Shown here one piece after another: positions 40,017-47,283 of a stretch of 64,000 bases of DNA. How positions within the stretch are numbered: the stretch's first letter is position 1; each line of letters begins with the position of its first letter. Below the pieces are notes generated by a model. That model was not told the DNA's origin, made no database searches, and saw only the letters and a program-made list of their open reading frames with translations. The stretch comes from Thalassospira mesophila. GTDB taxonomy: Bacteria; Pseudomonadota; Alphaproteobacteria; Rhodospirillales; Thalassospiraceae. The translations under genes and the position numbers were made by a program. The stretch is from NCBI RefSeq assembly GCF_002115755.1, contig NZ_JFKA01000005.1, positions 248,001-312,000 of the forward strand. The letters run 5' to 3'.

Positions 40017-40285
40017 TTAGAGCATATTTCCTTTAATAAGACCCATTCTGCCCGCGCATTTTGCTGCTCGGCAAGGAGAAGTCCGCAGGGCGTAACGGGG
40101 TTACGGACAAGGATTTCGACGTAGCCGAGCAGCAAAATGCGCGGGCCCGGAGGGTTCAATTTTGACGGCGTTTGACGGCGTTACACCGCTTGCCCGATGC
40201 GCCGCATCGCGCGGCGCGCTGTGCCTTGCCAAACGGCACGTCAAAATTAAACAAAATGGGTCTTATTAAAGGAAACATGCTCTAA
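40017..40285. mobile_element. MITE-like palindromic element with 34-bp terminal inverted repeats
   Basis: The ends are inverted repeats: 40017-40050 (TTAGAGCATATTTCCTTTAA and on) and 40252-40285, matching at 32 of 34 positions. Inside are a perfect 22-bp inverted repeat (40051-40072 with 40124-40145, starting CCCGCGCATTTTGCTGC) and another of 14 bases with one mismatch (40154-40167 with 40239-40252), so nearly the whole element can fold. ATG flanks both sides (40014-40016 and 40286-40288) as a possible 3-base target duplication; a TA duplication inside the TTAGAGC ends, as for IS630-type elements, is the alternative. No transposase gene is inside. It sits in a gap between bacterioferritin and a DUF1127 gene. 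Confidence 0.75.
40051..40145. repeat. Internal 22-bp perfect inverted repeat of the MITE-like element
   Basis: Arms 40051-40072 and 40124-40145 are exact reverse complements with a 51-base loop. The loop itself contains the short palindrome CGTAAC / GTTACG, so a branched hairpin can form. Confidence 0.8.
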
Positions 40286-40443
40286 ATGAAAAAACGCCTT
40301 GGCAGGAAGGGATACAAAAGCAGCGCGCACACACCGCCAACGCCTTTGAACCAGATTGCATCGGAAATCGGCGCGTGGGCAGCAGCATCGGCTCGGCATT
40401 CCCCAACGGCAAATCCGGGCACATATTTCAGGGCCTGGACATA

Positions 40444-40472
40444 CAAAAAGCCGGGTCAAAATGGCCCGGCTT
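40444..40472 (-). terminator. Terminator after the DUF1127 gene
   Basis: The stem AGCCGGG / CCCGGCT with a nine-base loop is followed on the reverse strand by TTTTTG. It lies about 50 bases after the DUF1127 stop. Confidence 0.8.
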
Positions 40473-40522
40473 CTGCATACAGCAGCCTACTAGTTAGACG
40501 CTGTCGATATTTTTCCGCTACC

Positions 40523-40687
40523 TTAAGCGATCGCGTCACGTGCCGCTTTGCGTGCAACGTCTTTGATCTGCCAGCGGGAAATCCCGACATCATCCAAATC
40601 ACGGGTGTCGAGATCGTAAAGTTCGTTCGCGACTGACCGTGCATAGGCCCAACGACGAACAGCAACGATGATACTGGACAAGAACAT
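40523..40687 (-). CDS. Small DUF1127 family protein
   Basis: A 54-residue basic protein. After an amphipathic N-terminal segment (FLSSIIVAVRRWAYARSVANE), the body has the DUF1127 core LYDLDTRDLDDVGISRWQI followed by KDVARKAARDAIA. Small DUF1127 proteins in alphaproteobacteria bind RNA or modulate growth and phosphate or carbon physiology in the few cases studied; the role here is unknown. The start at 40687 has a near-perfect AGGAGG six bases upstream, a sign of high expression. An in-frame start at 40708 lies upstream of that site and is rejected. It is monocistronic, ended by a terminator. Confidence 0.88.
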   Translation of the reverse strand: MFLSSIIVAVRRWAYARSVANELYDLDTRDLDDVGISRWQIKDVARKAARDAIA

Positions 40688-41066
40688 GTTGAACCTCCTG
40701 TGTTTCAAACTGATGAGCGCTCAAATCTCGGCTTCATAATGTTGCCGGATGCGCTCTGCTCCGTTCTTCTGCGTTGCAATATGACGAAATTGATCGAATA
40801 TCTCAATCCACCAAGATTGCATATCATCTGTTCCAATTTGTCACAGTTGAATGGGTTCAAACCGATCAAAATTCACATTTATGCCTATAAACAATGGAAA
40901 AATAAGCGTTTTTAGAGTGTTATCGATTTTGCTGCATCACACCAATTCCGTCACATTCAACGCCCGAAATGAAGCAGCCCGCGCCAAAATGCACTTTTTA
41001 TCCGCGCGGCCCTTCTCTATCGCGGCACCTTGATTGCAGATCAGAACGGCAAAGACGCGCGCCCTC

Positions 41067-41086
41067 AAATGTTAGCGCTAACATTT
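41067..41086. promoter_or_regulatory. LacI-family-type operator palindrome
   Basis: A perfect 20-bp palindrome, AAATGTTAGCGCTAACATTT, with the central CG typical of LacI/GalR operators. It is 114 bases before the first sugar-binding-protein gene. No LacI-family gene is in the window. Confidence 0.72.
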
Positions 41087-41088
41087 TT

Positions 41089-41133
41089 TGTAACAAGTTA
41101 TTTCAAAACGTGTCCTGGAAATATTTTGTTACA
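41089..41133 (+). promoter_or_regulatory. Paired motif TGTAACA-N31-TGTTACA, copy 1
   Basis: An inverted pair of heptamers, TGTAACA at 41089-41095 and TGTTACA at 41127-41133, lies upstream of the first sugar-binding gene. The same pair with the same 31-base spacing recurs before the second one, within a wider conserved block (TTTTTTGTAACAA, then ATTTCAAA). Confidence 0.6.
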
Positions 41134-41199
41134 CATGAGGGATGCAAAACACCCTTTCTCGTCGCATGGTCGTGCCTTAAAAAAATACGGGAGGAACAA

Positions 41200-42483
41200 A
41201 TGCGCTCTATCCAATCGCTGTTTAACAGCAAAACACTTGCAACCGTCATTTGCACGTCAACATTCATCGCGCTGGCATCCGTCGCGGCACAGGCCCAGCC
41301 GACGGTGGAAGTCTTGCATTACTGGACATCCGGCGGCGAAGCGAAGGCCGCCGCAGCCCTTAAAAAAGATTTTGAAGCCCACGGCGGCAAATGGATCGAC
41401 AGCCCGGTTGCCGGTGGCGGCGGGTCAGCCGCAATGACCGTGCTGCGTTCACGGGTCCTGTCCGGGGATGCCCCGACCGCAGTGCAATTAAAAAGCCCCG
41501 CCATCATGGAATGGGCCGATCAGGGTGCCCTCGCCAATCTTGACGATGTTGCCCAAAAAGAAAAGTGGGATGACATCCTGCCCAAACGCCTCAGCACACT
41601 TATGAAATATGATGGTCATTATGTTGCTGTGCCGGTAAATATTCACCGCACCGATATGATTTGGGCTAATCCCGATGTCCTGGCAAAAGCCGGTACGTCC
41701 GAAGTGCCTTCAAACTGGGACGATTTCAACAAACTGGCCAAAACGCTGCAGGCACAAGGGGTCATACCGCTGGCCCTTGGCGGGCAGCCCTGGCAAGAAG
41801 CCATCCTGTTCGAAAATGTGGTTTTGGGCATTGGCGGCACCGAATTTTATCAAAAGGCACTGATTGACCTTGATGAAGACGCCTTGAAATCGGACACCAT
41901 GAAAAAGGTGTTTGATCAGATGCGGGTTTTACGCGGGTTTGTCGATGCCGATTTTTCCGGTCGCGACTGGAACCTGGCAACCGCCATGGTTATGAACGGC
42001 AAGGCCGCCATGCAGGTTATGGGCGACTGGGCCAAGGGCGAATTCATGGCCGCAGGCAAAGTGCCGGGCAAGGATTTTCTGTGCAGTGCCTCGCCGTCAA
42101 ATCATGGTTATCTGTTTAATACAGACAGCTTCGCCATGTTTCACGTCGATGGTGCAGACAAGGTCGAAGGTCAAAACCTGCTTGCCAGCCTGATTTTGGG
42201 TCAAAAATTTCAGGAAACCTTCAACCTGCTTAAAGGTTCCATTCCGGCCCGTCTTGGCGTCCCGATGGACAAATTTGACACCTGCGCCCTGCAGTCGGAA
42301 AAAGACATGCAGGCATCACAGGAATCTGACGGTTTTTTGCCCTCGGTCGGTGTTGACATGGCCCTGCCCGGCAACCTGACCGGCGCCATTGTCGATACGG
42401 TTACCGCTCATTTCAATTCTGAAATGTCGTCGCAACAGGCGATCGATATGCTTATCCAATCGCTTGATCTGGCCAAAGAATAA
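41200..42483 (+). CDS. Sugar ABC transporter substrate-binding protein, copy 1
   Basis: A 427-residue periplasmic binding protein of the glucose/mannose GtsA-like family (SBP_bac_1 fold). It has an N-terminal signal peptide ending AAQAQ near residue 33, then VEVLHYWTSGGEAKAAAALKK. The conserved body includes DSPVAGGGGSAAMTVLRSRV, AVPVNIHRTDMIWANP, LALGGQPWQEA, MVMNGKAAMQVMGDWAKGEF and NLLKGSIPARLGV. The start at 41200 follows GGGAGGAACAA; an in-frame extension back to 40969 has no signal peptide and is rejected. It is followed 370 bases later by a close paralogue. It probably delivers an aldose or related sugar to the permease pair downstream; the exact sugar cannot be told. Confidence 0.93.
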   Translation: MRSIQSLFNSKTLATVICTSTFIALASVAAQAQPTVEVLHYWTSGGEAKAAAALKKDFEAHGGKWIDSPVAGGGGSAAMTVLRSRVLSGDAPTAVQLKSPAIMEWADQGALANLDDVAQKEKWDDILPKRLSTLMKYDGHYVAVPVNIHRTDMIWANPDVLAKAGTSEVPSNWDDFNKLAKTLQAQGVIPLALGGQPWQEAILFENVVLGIGGTEFYQKALIDLDEDALKSDTMKKVFDQMRVLRGFVDADFSGRDWNLATAMVMNGKAAMQVMGDWAKGEFMAAGKVPGKDFLCSASPSNHGYLFNTDSFAMFHVDGADKVEGQNLLASLILGQKFQETFNLLKGSIPARLGVPMDKFDTCALQSEKDMQASQESDGFLPSVGVDMALPGNLTGAIVDTVTAHFNSEMSSQQAIDMLIQSLDLAKE

Positions 42484-42853
42484 AGCCCGATACCGGTTCG
42501 TCGCCGGGAAACAAACACAATCTGCTATCTGAAACACCTCGCGCGGCGAACCCTCTGCTTTTATAAAAGCCACCATACAGCCTTGACCTTGCACCACATT
42601 TTGGCACGATTACAAAATAAAGGGTGTGGTGCCCCGCATTTATTCCCCAACGTGCAAACTACCATTCTGTAAAATGCCCTAATCAAAGCACCTGCATTTG
42701 AATTATAATCAGGCTCGTAATGCCTGTTTTTTGTAACAATACATTTCAAATCCAGATCCAGAAACGACCTGTTACAGTTTTGTGGATGCAATAAGGGCCC
42801 TCTCGCAGCATGGTGTCGCTGCAATTGGTTTAAAACCAGGGAGGAAACCCTAA
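42484..42853. other. 370-base gap between the two sugar-binding genes
   Basis: No gene and no clear terminator. Its right part is a duplicated promoter region resembling that of the first copy, including the paired TGTAACA/TGTTACA motif and a related stretch (GGATGCAA, then GCATGGT), but without the LacI-type palindrome. Confidence 0.55.
42732..42776 (+). promoter_or_regulatory. Paired motif TGTAACA-N31-TGTTACA, copy 2
   Basis: TGTAACA is at 42732-42738 and TGTTACA at 42770-42776, with the same spacing as copy 1. The motif starts 122 bases before the second sugar-binding gene; copy 1 starts 111 bases before its gene. Confidence 0.6.
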
Positions 42854-44122
42854 ATGAAACTTAGCAAATCCATTCTTGCTGCCGGTGTCGGTATTGCCGC
42901 ACTTGCTTCTGCATCGCTGGCCCACGCCGAACCCACTGCCGAAGTTCTGCATTGGTGGACATCGGGCGGCGAAGCAAAAGCTGTTGCAGCCCTGAAAAAG
43001 GATTTCGAGGAACACGGCGGCAAATGGCAGGACAGCCCGGTAGCGGGTGGTGCTGGTGATGCCGCCATGACCGTTCTGCGCTCGCGCGTTCTTTCGGGCG
43101 ATGCACCCAGTGCTGTTCAGTTGAAAGGCCCGGCCATTCAGGAATGGGCAGAACAGGGCGCACTGGCAAACCTGAATGATGTTGCCAAAAAAGAAAAATG
43201 GGATGAAGTGATTCCCCAGCGCATTCAGGAAATCATGAAATATAAAGGCGACTATGTCGCCGTTCCGGTCAACATTCACCGTGTTAACTGGATCTGGTCA
43301 AACCCGGAACTGCTGGCAAAAGTCGGCGCGACCGAAGGCCCGAAAACCTGGGCTGAATTCAACACCCTTGCTGACAAACTGAAAGCTGCCGGTATTACGC
43401 CGCTGGCACATGGTGGTCAGCCGTGGCAGGACGCAACGATTTTCGAAACCGTTGTTCTGGGTATGGGTGGCCCCGAATTCTTCCAGAAAGCACTGATCGA
43501 CCTTGACGAAGACGCCCTGAAATCTGACACCATGAAAAACGTGTTCGACGAAATGCGTAAAATTCGCGGTTACGTCGACCCGGATTTCCCCGGGCGTGAC
43601 TGGAACCTGGCAACCGCAATGGTCATGAATGGCAAAGCCGCCATGCAGATCATGGGCGACTGGGCAAAAGGCGAGTTCCTTGCCGCTGGTAAAGTTCCGG
43701 GCAAAGACTTCCTTTGCTCGGCCACCCCGGCTGACAATGGCAATGGCTTCCTGTTTAACACCGACAGCTTTGCCATGTTCAAGGTCGACGGCGAAGACAA
43801 AATCGAAGGTCAGAAACTTCTGGCCGAGTTGATCGTTGGCAAAAAATTCCAGAAAACCTTCAACCTTCTGAAGGGCTCGATCCCGGCCCGTACCGGCGTA
43901 TCGCTGGATGATTTTGACGATTGCGCCAAAAAATCGGCTGCCGATATGGCTGCTGATGAAAAAACCGGTGGCTTCCTGCCGTCAATGGCCCATGGCATGG
44001 CATTACCGGGCCATCTGTCAGGCGCCATTGTTGACGTCGTGACCGCTCACTTCAACTCCGACATGACGTCGGACGAAGCGATGAACCGTCTCGTCGAAGC
44101 CATTGAATTGGCCAAAGACTAA
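42854..44122 (+). CDS. gtsA: Sugar ABC transporter substrate-binding protein, copy 2
   Basis: A 422-residue periplasmic binding protein, full-length paralogue of the preceding one. The signal peptide is KLSKSILAAGVGIAALASASLAHA with cleavage before EPTAEVLHWWTSGGEAKA. It shares long identical blocks with copy 1 (KALIDLDEDALKSDTMK, RDWNLATAMVMNGKAAMQ, AAGKVPGKDFLCSA). Differences cluster in sugar-contact-like loops (HRVNWIWSNP instead of HRTDMIWANP; LAHGGQPWQDA instead of LALGGQPWQEA), so the two may differ in ligand or affinity. The start has GGGAGGAAACCCTAA upstream. The permease gene follows after 105 bases. Confidence 0.94.
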   Translation: MKLSKSILAAGVGIAALASASLAHAEPTAEVLHWWTSGGEAKAVAALKKDFEEHGGKWQDSPVAGGAGDAAMTVLRSRVLSGDAPSAVQLKGPAIQEWAEQGALANLNDVAKKEKWDEVIPQRIQEIMKYKGDYVAVPVNIHRVNWIWSNPELLAKVGATEGPKTWAEFNTLADKLKAAGITPLAHGGQPWQDATIFETVVLGMGGPEFFQKALIDLDEDALKSDTMKNVFDEMRKIRGYVDPDFPGRDWNLATAMVMNGKAAMQIMGDWAKGEFLAAGKVPGKDFLCSATPADNGNGFLFNTDSFAMFKVDGEDKIEGQKLLAELIVGKKFQKTFNLLKGSIPARTGVSLDDFDDCAKKSAADMAADEKTGGFLPSMAHGMALPGHLSGAIVDVVTAHFNSDMTSDEAMNRLVEAIELAKD

Positions 44123-44227
44123 TCTTTCGATCCAATCCGAATTGCCGATCTGGCAATAATCACTGGCCCCGGGACATTGTTTCGGGGCCAGCTTCCCTTA
44201 TCTTTTAACTATTTTGAGGCAAAGGGC

Positions 44228-45136
44228 ATGGGGGCTTCTTCAAGCACCGAAAGCAACCTGATGGCCAGCCTGCAACGCAATCTTTCCAAGATCGTTGTGG
44301 CACCATCCTTTGCTGCGTCCCTGTTTTTCGTCTACGGTTTCATCATTTGGACCGCCTGGATGGCGTTTTCCAAATCCCGTATGATGCCGGTCTATGACTG
44401 GGCCGGGCTGCGGCAGTATGAACGCCTGTGGCAAATGGAACGCTGGCATGTTGCCATCGAAAATCTGCTGATATTCGGCGGTCTTTTTATTGTTATCTGT
44501 CTTTTCCTGGGATGTTTGCTGGCCGTCTTGCTCGACCAGCGTATCCGGGCGGAAGGCGTTCTGCGTACTGTTTTCCTTTATCCGATGGCGCTGTCATTCA
44601 TCGTTACGGGGACGGTATGGAAATGGATTCTCAATCCCGGTCTTGGTCTTGAAAAAATGATGCATGACCTGGGATGGGCGACCTTCAAATTTGACTGGCT
44701 GGTCAATTCCGATTTTGCGATTTACACCGTGGTCATTGCCGCCGTCTGGCAGGCATCGGGCTTTATCATGGCCATGTTCCTTGCTGCCTTGCGCGGTGTG
44801 GACCAGGACATTATCCGTGCCGCCTATATGGATGGTGCCAGCCTGCCGCGTATTTATTTCGGCATCATTATTCCGTCGATCCGCCCGGTTTTCCTAAGCG
44901 CAATTGTCGTTCTTGCCCATCTCGCGGTTAAAAGCTTTGACCTTGTCATCGCTCTTACCGGCGGCGGCCCCGGCTATTCCTCCGACCTTCCGGCAACCTT
45001 CATGTACACGATGGCCTTCCAGCGTAACCAGCTTGGGATCAGTGCAGCCAGTGCCATGATGATGCTGGCAACCGTGATGGCGATCATTGTGCCGTATCTG
45101 TATTCCGAATTGCGCGGAGGCAAGAAAAATGGCTGA
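44228..45136 (+). CDS. gtsB: Sugar ABC transporter permease (MalF/GtsB type)
   Basis: A 302-residue inner-membrane protein with six predicted helices, the first near residues 22-44. The cytoplasmic ATPase-docking EAA loop is RAAYMDGASLPRIYFGIIIPSIRP near residue 200. FLYPMALSFIVTGTVWKWILNPGLG is typical of the glucose/mannose permeases. The start at 44228 (MGASSS) has GAGG eight bases upstream; an earlier in-frame ATG at 44177 is less favourable. It overlaps the next permease gene by eight bases. Confidence 0.93.
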   Translation: MGASSSTESNLMASLQRNLSKIVVAPSFAASLFFVYGFIIWTAWMAFSKSRMMPVYDWAGLRQYERLWQMERWHVAIENLLIFGGLFIVICLFLGCLLAVLLDQRIRAEGVLRTVFLYPMALSFIVTGTVWKWILNPGLGLEKMMHDLGWATFKFDWLVNSDFAIYTVVIAAVWQASGFIMAMFLAALRGVDQDIIRAAYMDGASLPRIYFGIIIPSIRPVFLSAIVVLAHLAVKSFDLVIALTGGGPGYSSDLPATFMYTMAFQRNQLGISAASAMMMLATVMAIIVPYLYSELRGGKKNG

Positions 45137-46016
45137 TCTCCAAACTTATGGCCAGGATTCAGGGTTGAAACACACCCTCTTGCGCGGTCTGCTCTATCTG
45201 GTTCTGATCCTGTTTTCGATCTATTACCTGTTTCCGCTGTTTGTGATGGTGACAACGTCGCTAAAATCGCTGACGGAAATTCGCGAAGGAACGCTGATTT
45301 CATTGCCGCGCGTCGTCACCTTCGATGCCTGGAATTATGCCTGGAACGAAGCCTGCGTTGGTGTGGAATGCTCCGGCATCAAAACCTTCTTCTGGAACTC
45401 GGTCCAAATGGCCGTTCCGGCGGTTCTGATCTCGACCATCCTTGGTGCGCTTAATGGCTATGCCCTGACCAAATTCCGGTTCAAGGGTGCCAATATCGTT
45501 TTTGCCATGCTGTTATTCGGGTGCTTTGTACCGTTTCAGGTCGTGCTTTTGCCAATGTCAGTGACCTTGGGCAAACTTGGTATTGCCAACTCAACCACCG
45601 GCCTGGTTCTGGTGCATGTGGTCTATGGCCTGTGCTTTACCACCCTGTTTTTCCGCAATTATTACGTCTCGATCCCCGATGAACTGGTCAAAGCCGCCAC
45701 CATTGATGGTGCCGGGTTCTTTACCATTTTCTGGCGGATCATTCTGCCGATTTCCGGCCCGATCATTGTTGTTTCCATCATCTGGCAGTTCACCCAGATC
45801 TGGAATGACTTCCTGTTCGGCGCATCGTTCAGTTCCGGTGGCAGTGCTCCAATGACTGTCGCCCTCAATAATATCGTCAACACCACGACCGGCGTTAAAC
45901 AATACAACGTCGATATGGCCGCAGCATTGCTGACCGGGCTTCCGACACTGCTTGTTTATGTGCTGGCAGGTAAATATTTCGTCCGTGGCCTGACCGCCGG
46001 TTCGGTGAAGGGATAA
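45129..46016 (+). CDS. gtsC: Sugar ABC transporter permease (MalG/GtsC type)
   Basis: A 295-residue inner-membrane protein with six predicted helices, beginning LLRGLLYLVLILFSIYYLFP. The EAA loop is KAATIDGAGFFTIFWRIILP near residue 195. A longer periplasmic insertion with two Cys (EACVGVECSGIK) follows the first helix and could form a disulfide. The start at 45129 has GGAGG nine bases away and lies within the end of gtsB. It is four bases from the ATPase gene. Confidence 0.94.
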   Translation: MADLQTYGQDSGLKHTLLRGLLYLVLILFSIYYLFPLFVMVTTSLKSLTEIREGTLISLPRVVTFDAWNYAWNEACVGVECSGIKTFFWNSVQMAVPAVLISTILGALNGYALTKFRFKGANIVFAMLLFGCFVPFQVVLLPMSVTLGKLGIANSTTGLVLVHVVYGLCFTTLFFRNYYVSIPDELVKAATIDGAGFFTIFWRIILPISGPIIVVSIIWQFTQIWNDFLFGASFSSGGSAPMTVALNNIVNTTTGVKQYNVDMAAALLTGLPTLLVYVLAGKYFVRGLTAGSVKG

Positions 46017-46020
46017 AGAA

Positions 46021-47136
46021 ATGGCATCACTCACCCTTGATAAAGTCCGCAAGACTTTCGGATCCGTCGAGGTTCTCAAAGAAATCAATCTGACGATTGA
46101 AGACGGCGAGTTTCTCGTTCTTGTCGGTCCGTCTGGCTGTGGCAAATCGACCCTGCTTAACCTGATTGCAGGTCTGGAAACATCGTCTGACGGTGAAATC
46201 CGCATTGGCGACCGCGTTATCAATAATGTGCATCCCAAGGATCGTAACATCGCCATGGTGTTCCAGTCCTATGCGCTTTATCCCAATATGACAGTGCGCA
46301 AAAACATCACCTTTGGCCTTGAAATTCGCGGTGTTTCGGCATCCGAACGTGACAAGGCCGTCGATGATGTCGCCCATCTGTTACAAATTGAAAACCTGCT
46401 CGACCGCAAACCGTCCCAACTTTCCGGCGGGCAACGCCAGCGGGTTGCCATGGGCCGTGCCCTGGTGCGTAACCCCGACATCTTCCTGTTTGACGAACCT
46501 TTGTCAAACCTGGATGCCAAGCTGCGCGTTGATATGCGCACCGAGATTAAAAAGCTTCATCACCGCCTTGGTTCCACGATTGTTTACGTGACCCACGACC
46601 AGATCGAAGCGATGACCCTGGCATCACGCATCGCGGTGATGAAAGGGGGCATCTTGCAACAGTTCGATACGCCGCAGCATATCTATGAAAAACCCAACAA
46701 CATGTTTGTTGCCGGTTTTATCGGCTCGCCGTCCATGAATTTCATCGAAGCCAAACTGGTGGATGACAATGGCCGGATCGCGGTGACATTCGACAATAAC
46801 GGTCAAAAGGTGGTTCTGCCGCTCGTGGCCGATAGCCCGGAAAGCTACAAATCCTGGGTCGGCAAGGATGTCGTCTTTGGCATCCGCCCGGAAGGACTGA
46901 CCCACAAACGCACCGGCTCTGATCAACCCGGTAGCCAGTATGTCAATTTCGACGCCAAAGTCGAAGTGATTGAACCAACCGGGGCCGACACCATGACGGT
47001 GATCAATCTTGGCGGTAAAGAAATTGTTGCCCGCGTCAGACCAGACCGCGCGACAAACCCCGGAGAAATGATGACATTCTCTGCGGATATGAATCAGATC
47101 AGTCTGTTTGATCCAACAACGGAACTTCGGATTTGA
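46021..47136 (+). CDS. gtsD: Sugar ABC transporter ATP-binding protein (UgpC/MsmK/GtsD type)
   Basis: A 371-residue ATPase that powers the importer. Walker A GPSGCGKSTLLNLIAG is near residue 37, the Q-loop VFQSYALYP near 81, signature LSGGQRQRVAMGRAL near 134, Walker B DIFLFDEPLSNLDA near 155, and H-loop YVTHDQIEA near 187. A TOBE-type regulatory domain follows (GIRPEGLTH). The length is standard for sugar CUT1 importers, which may share one ATPase. It ends the gtsABCD-like unit and is followed by a strong terminator. Confidence 0.96.
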   Translation: MASLTLDKVRKTFGSVEVLKEINLTIEDGEFLVLVGPSGCGKSTLLNLIAGLETSSDGEIRIGDRVINNVHPKDRNIAMVFQSYALYPNMTVRKNITFGLEIRGVSASERDKAVDDVAHLLQIENLLDRKPSQLSGGQRQRVAMGRALVRNPDIFLFDEPLSNLDAKLRVDMRTEIKKLHHRLGSTIVYVTHDQIEAMTLASRIAVMKGGILQQFDTPQHIYEKPNNMFVAGFIGSPSMNFIEAKLVDDNGRIAVTFDNNGQKVVLPLVADSPESYKSWVGKDVVFGIRPEGLTHKRTGSDQPGSQYVNFDAKVEVIEPTGADTMTVINLGGKEIVARVRPDRATNPGEMMTFSADMNQISLFDPTTELRI

Positions 47137-47140
47137 TCTG

Positions 47141-47179
47141 AATGGCGGGTGGTTCTGGGGGCCACCCGCCATTATTTTT
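47141..47179 (+). terminator. Terminator after the sugar transporter operon
   Basis: The 12-bp stem AATGGCGGGTGG / CCACCCGCCATT with a nine-base loop is followed by ATTTTTG. It separates the transporter genes from the chemoreceptor. Confidence 0.9.
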
Positions 47180-47283
47180 GCTATTGTTAATCCGCTGATA
47201 GAAAAGCCGGTCAAACAGAACCGGCATTTATCGCGCGTGTGAATAACACATAAAAAATACGTTCTTTTAGGGAGGAACGACAT

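Larger units (their letters stand above)
40688..41199. other. 512-base regulatory gap upstream of the first sugar-binding gene
   Basis: No gene is seen. The left half carries the leftward promoter of the DUF1127 gene. The right half carries the LacI-type palindrome and the paired TGTAACA/TGTTACA motif described separately, then a ribosome site GGGAGGAAC before the ATG at 41200. Confidence 0.6.

Noticed and set aside
39806..40159. A 117-codon leftward open frame covering the left half of the MITE-like element
   Set aside because: The frame is produced by the inverted-repeat sequence itself; such frames are often annotated wrongly as hypothetical proteins.
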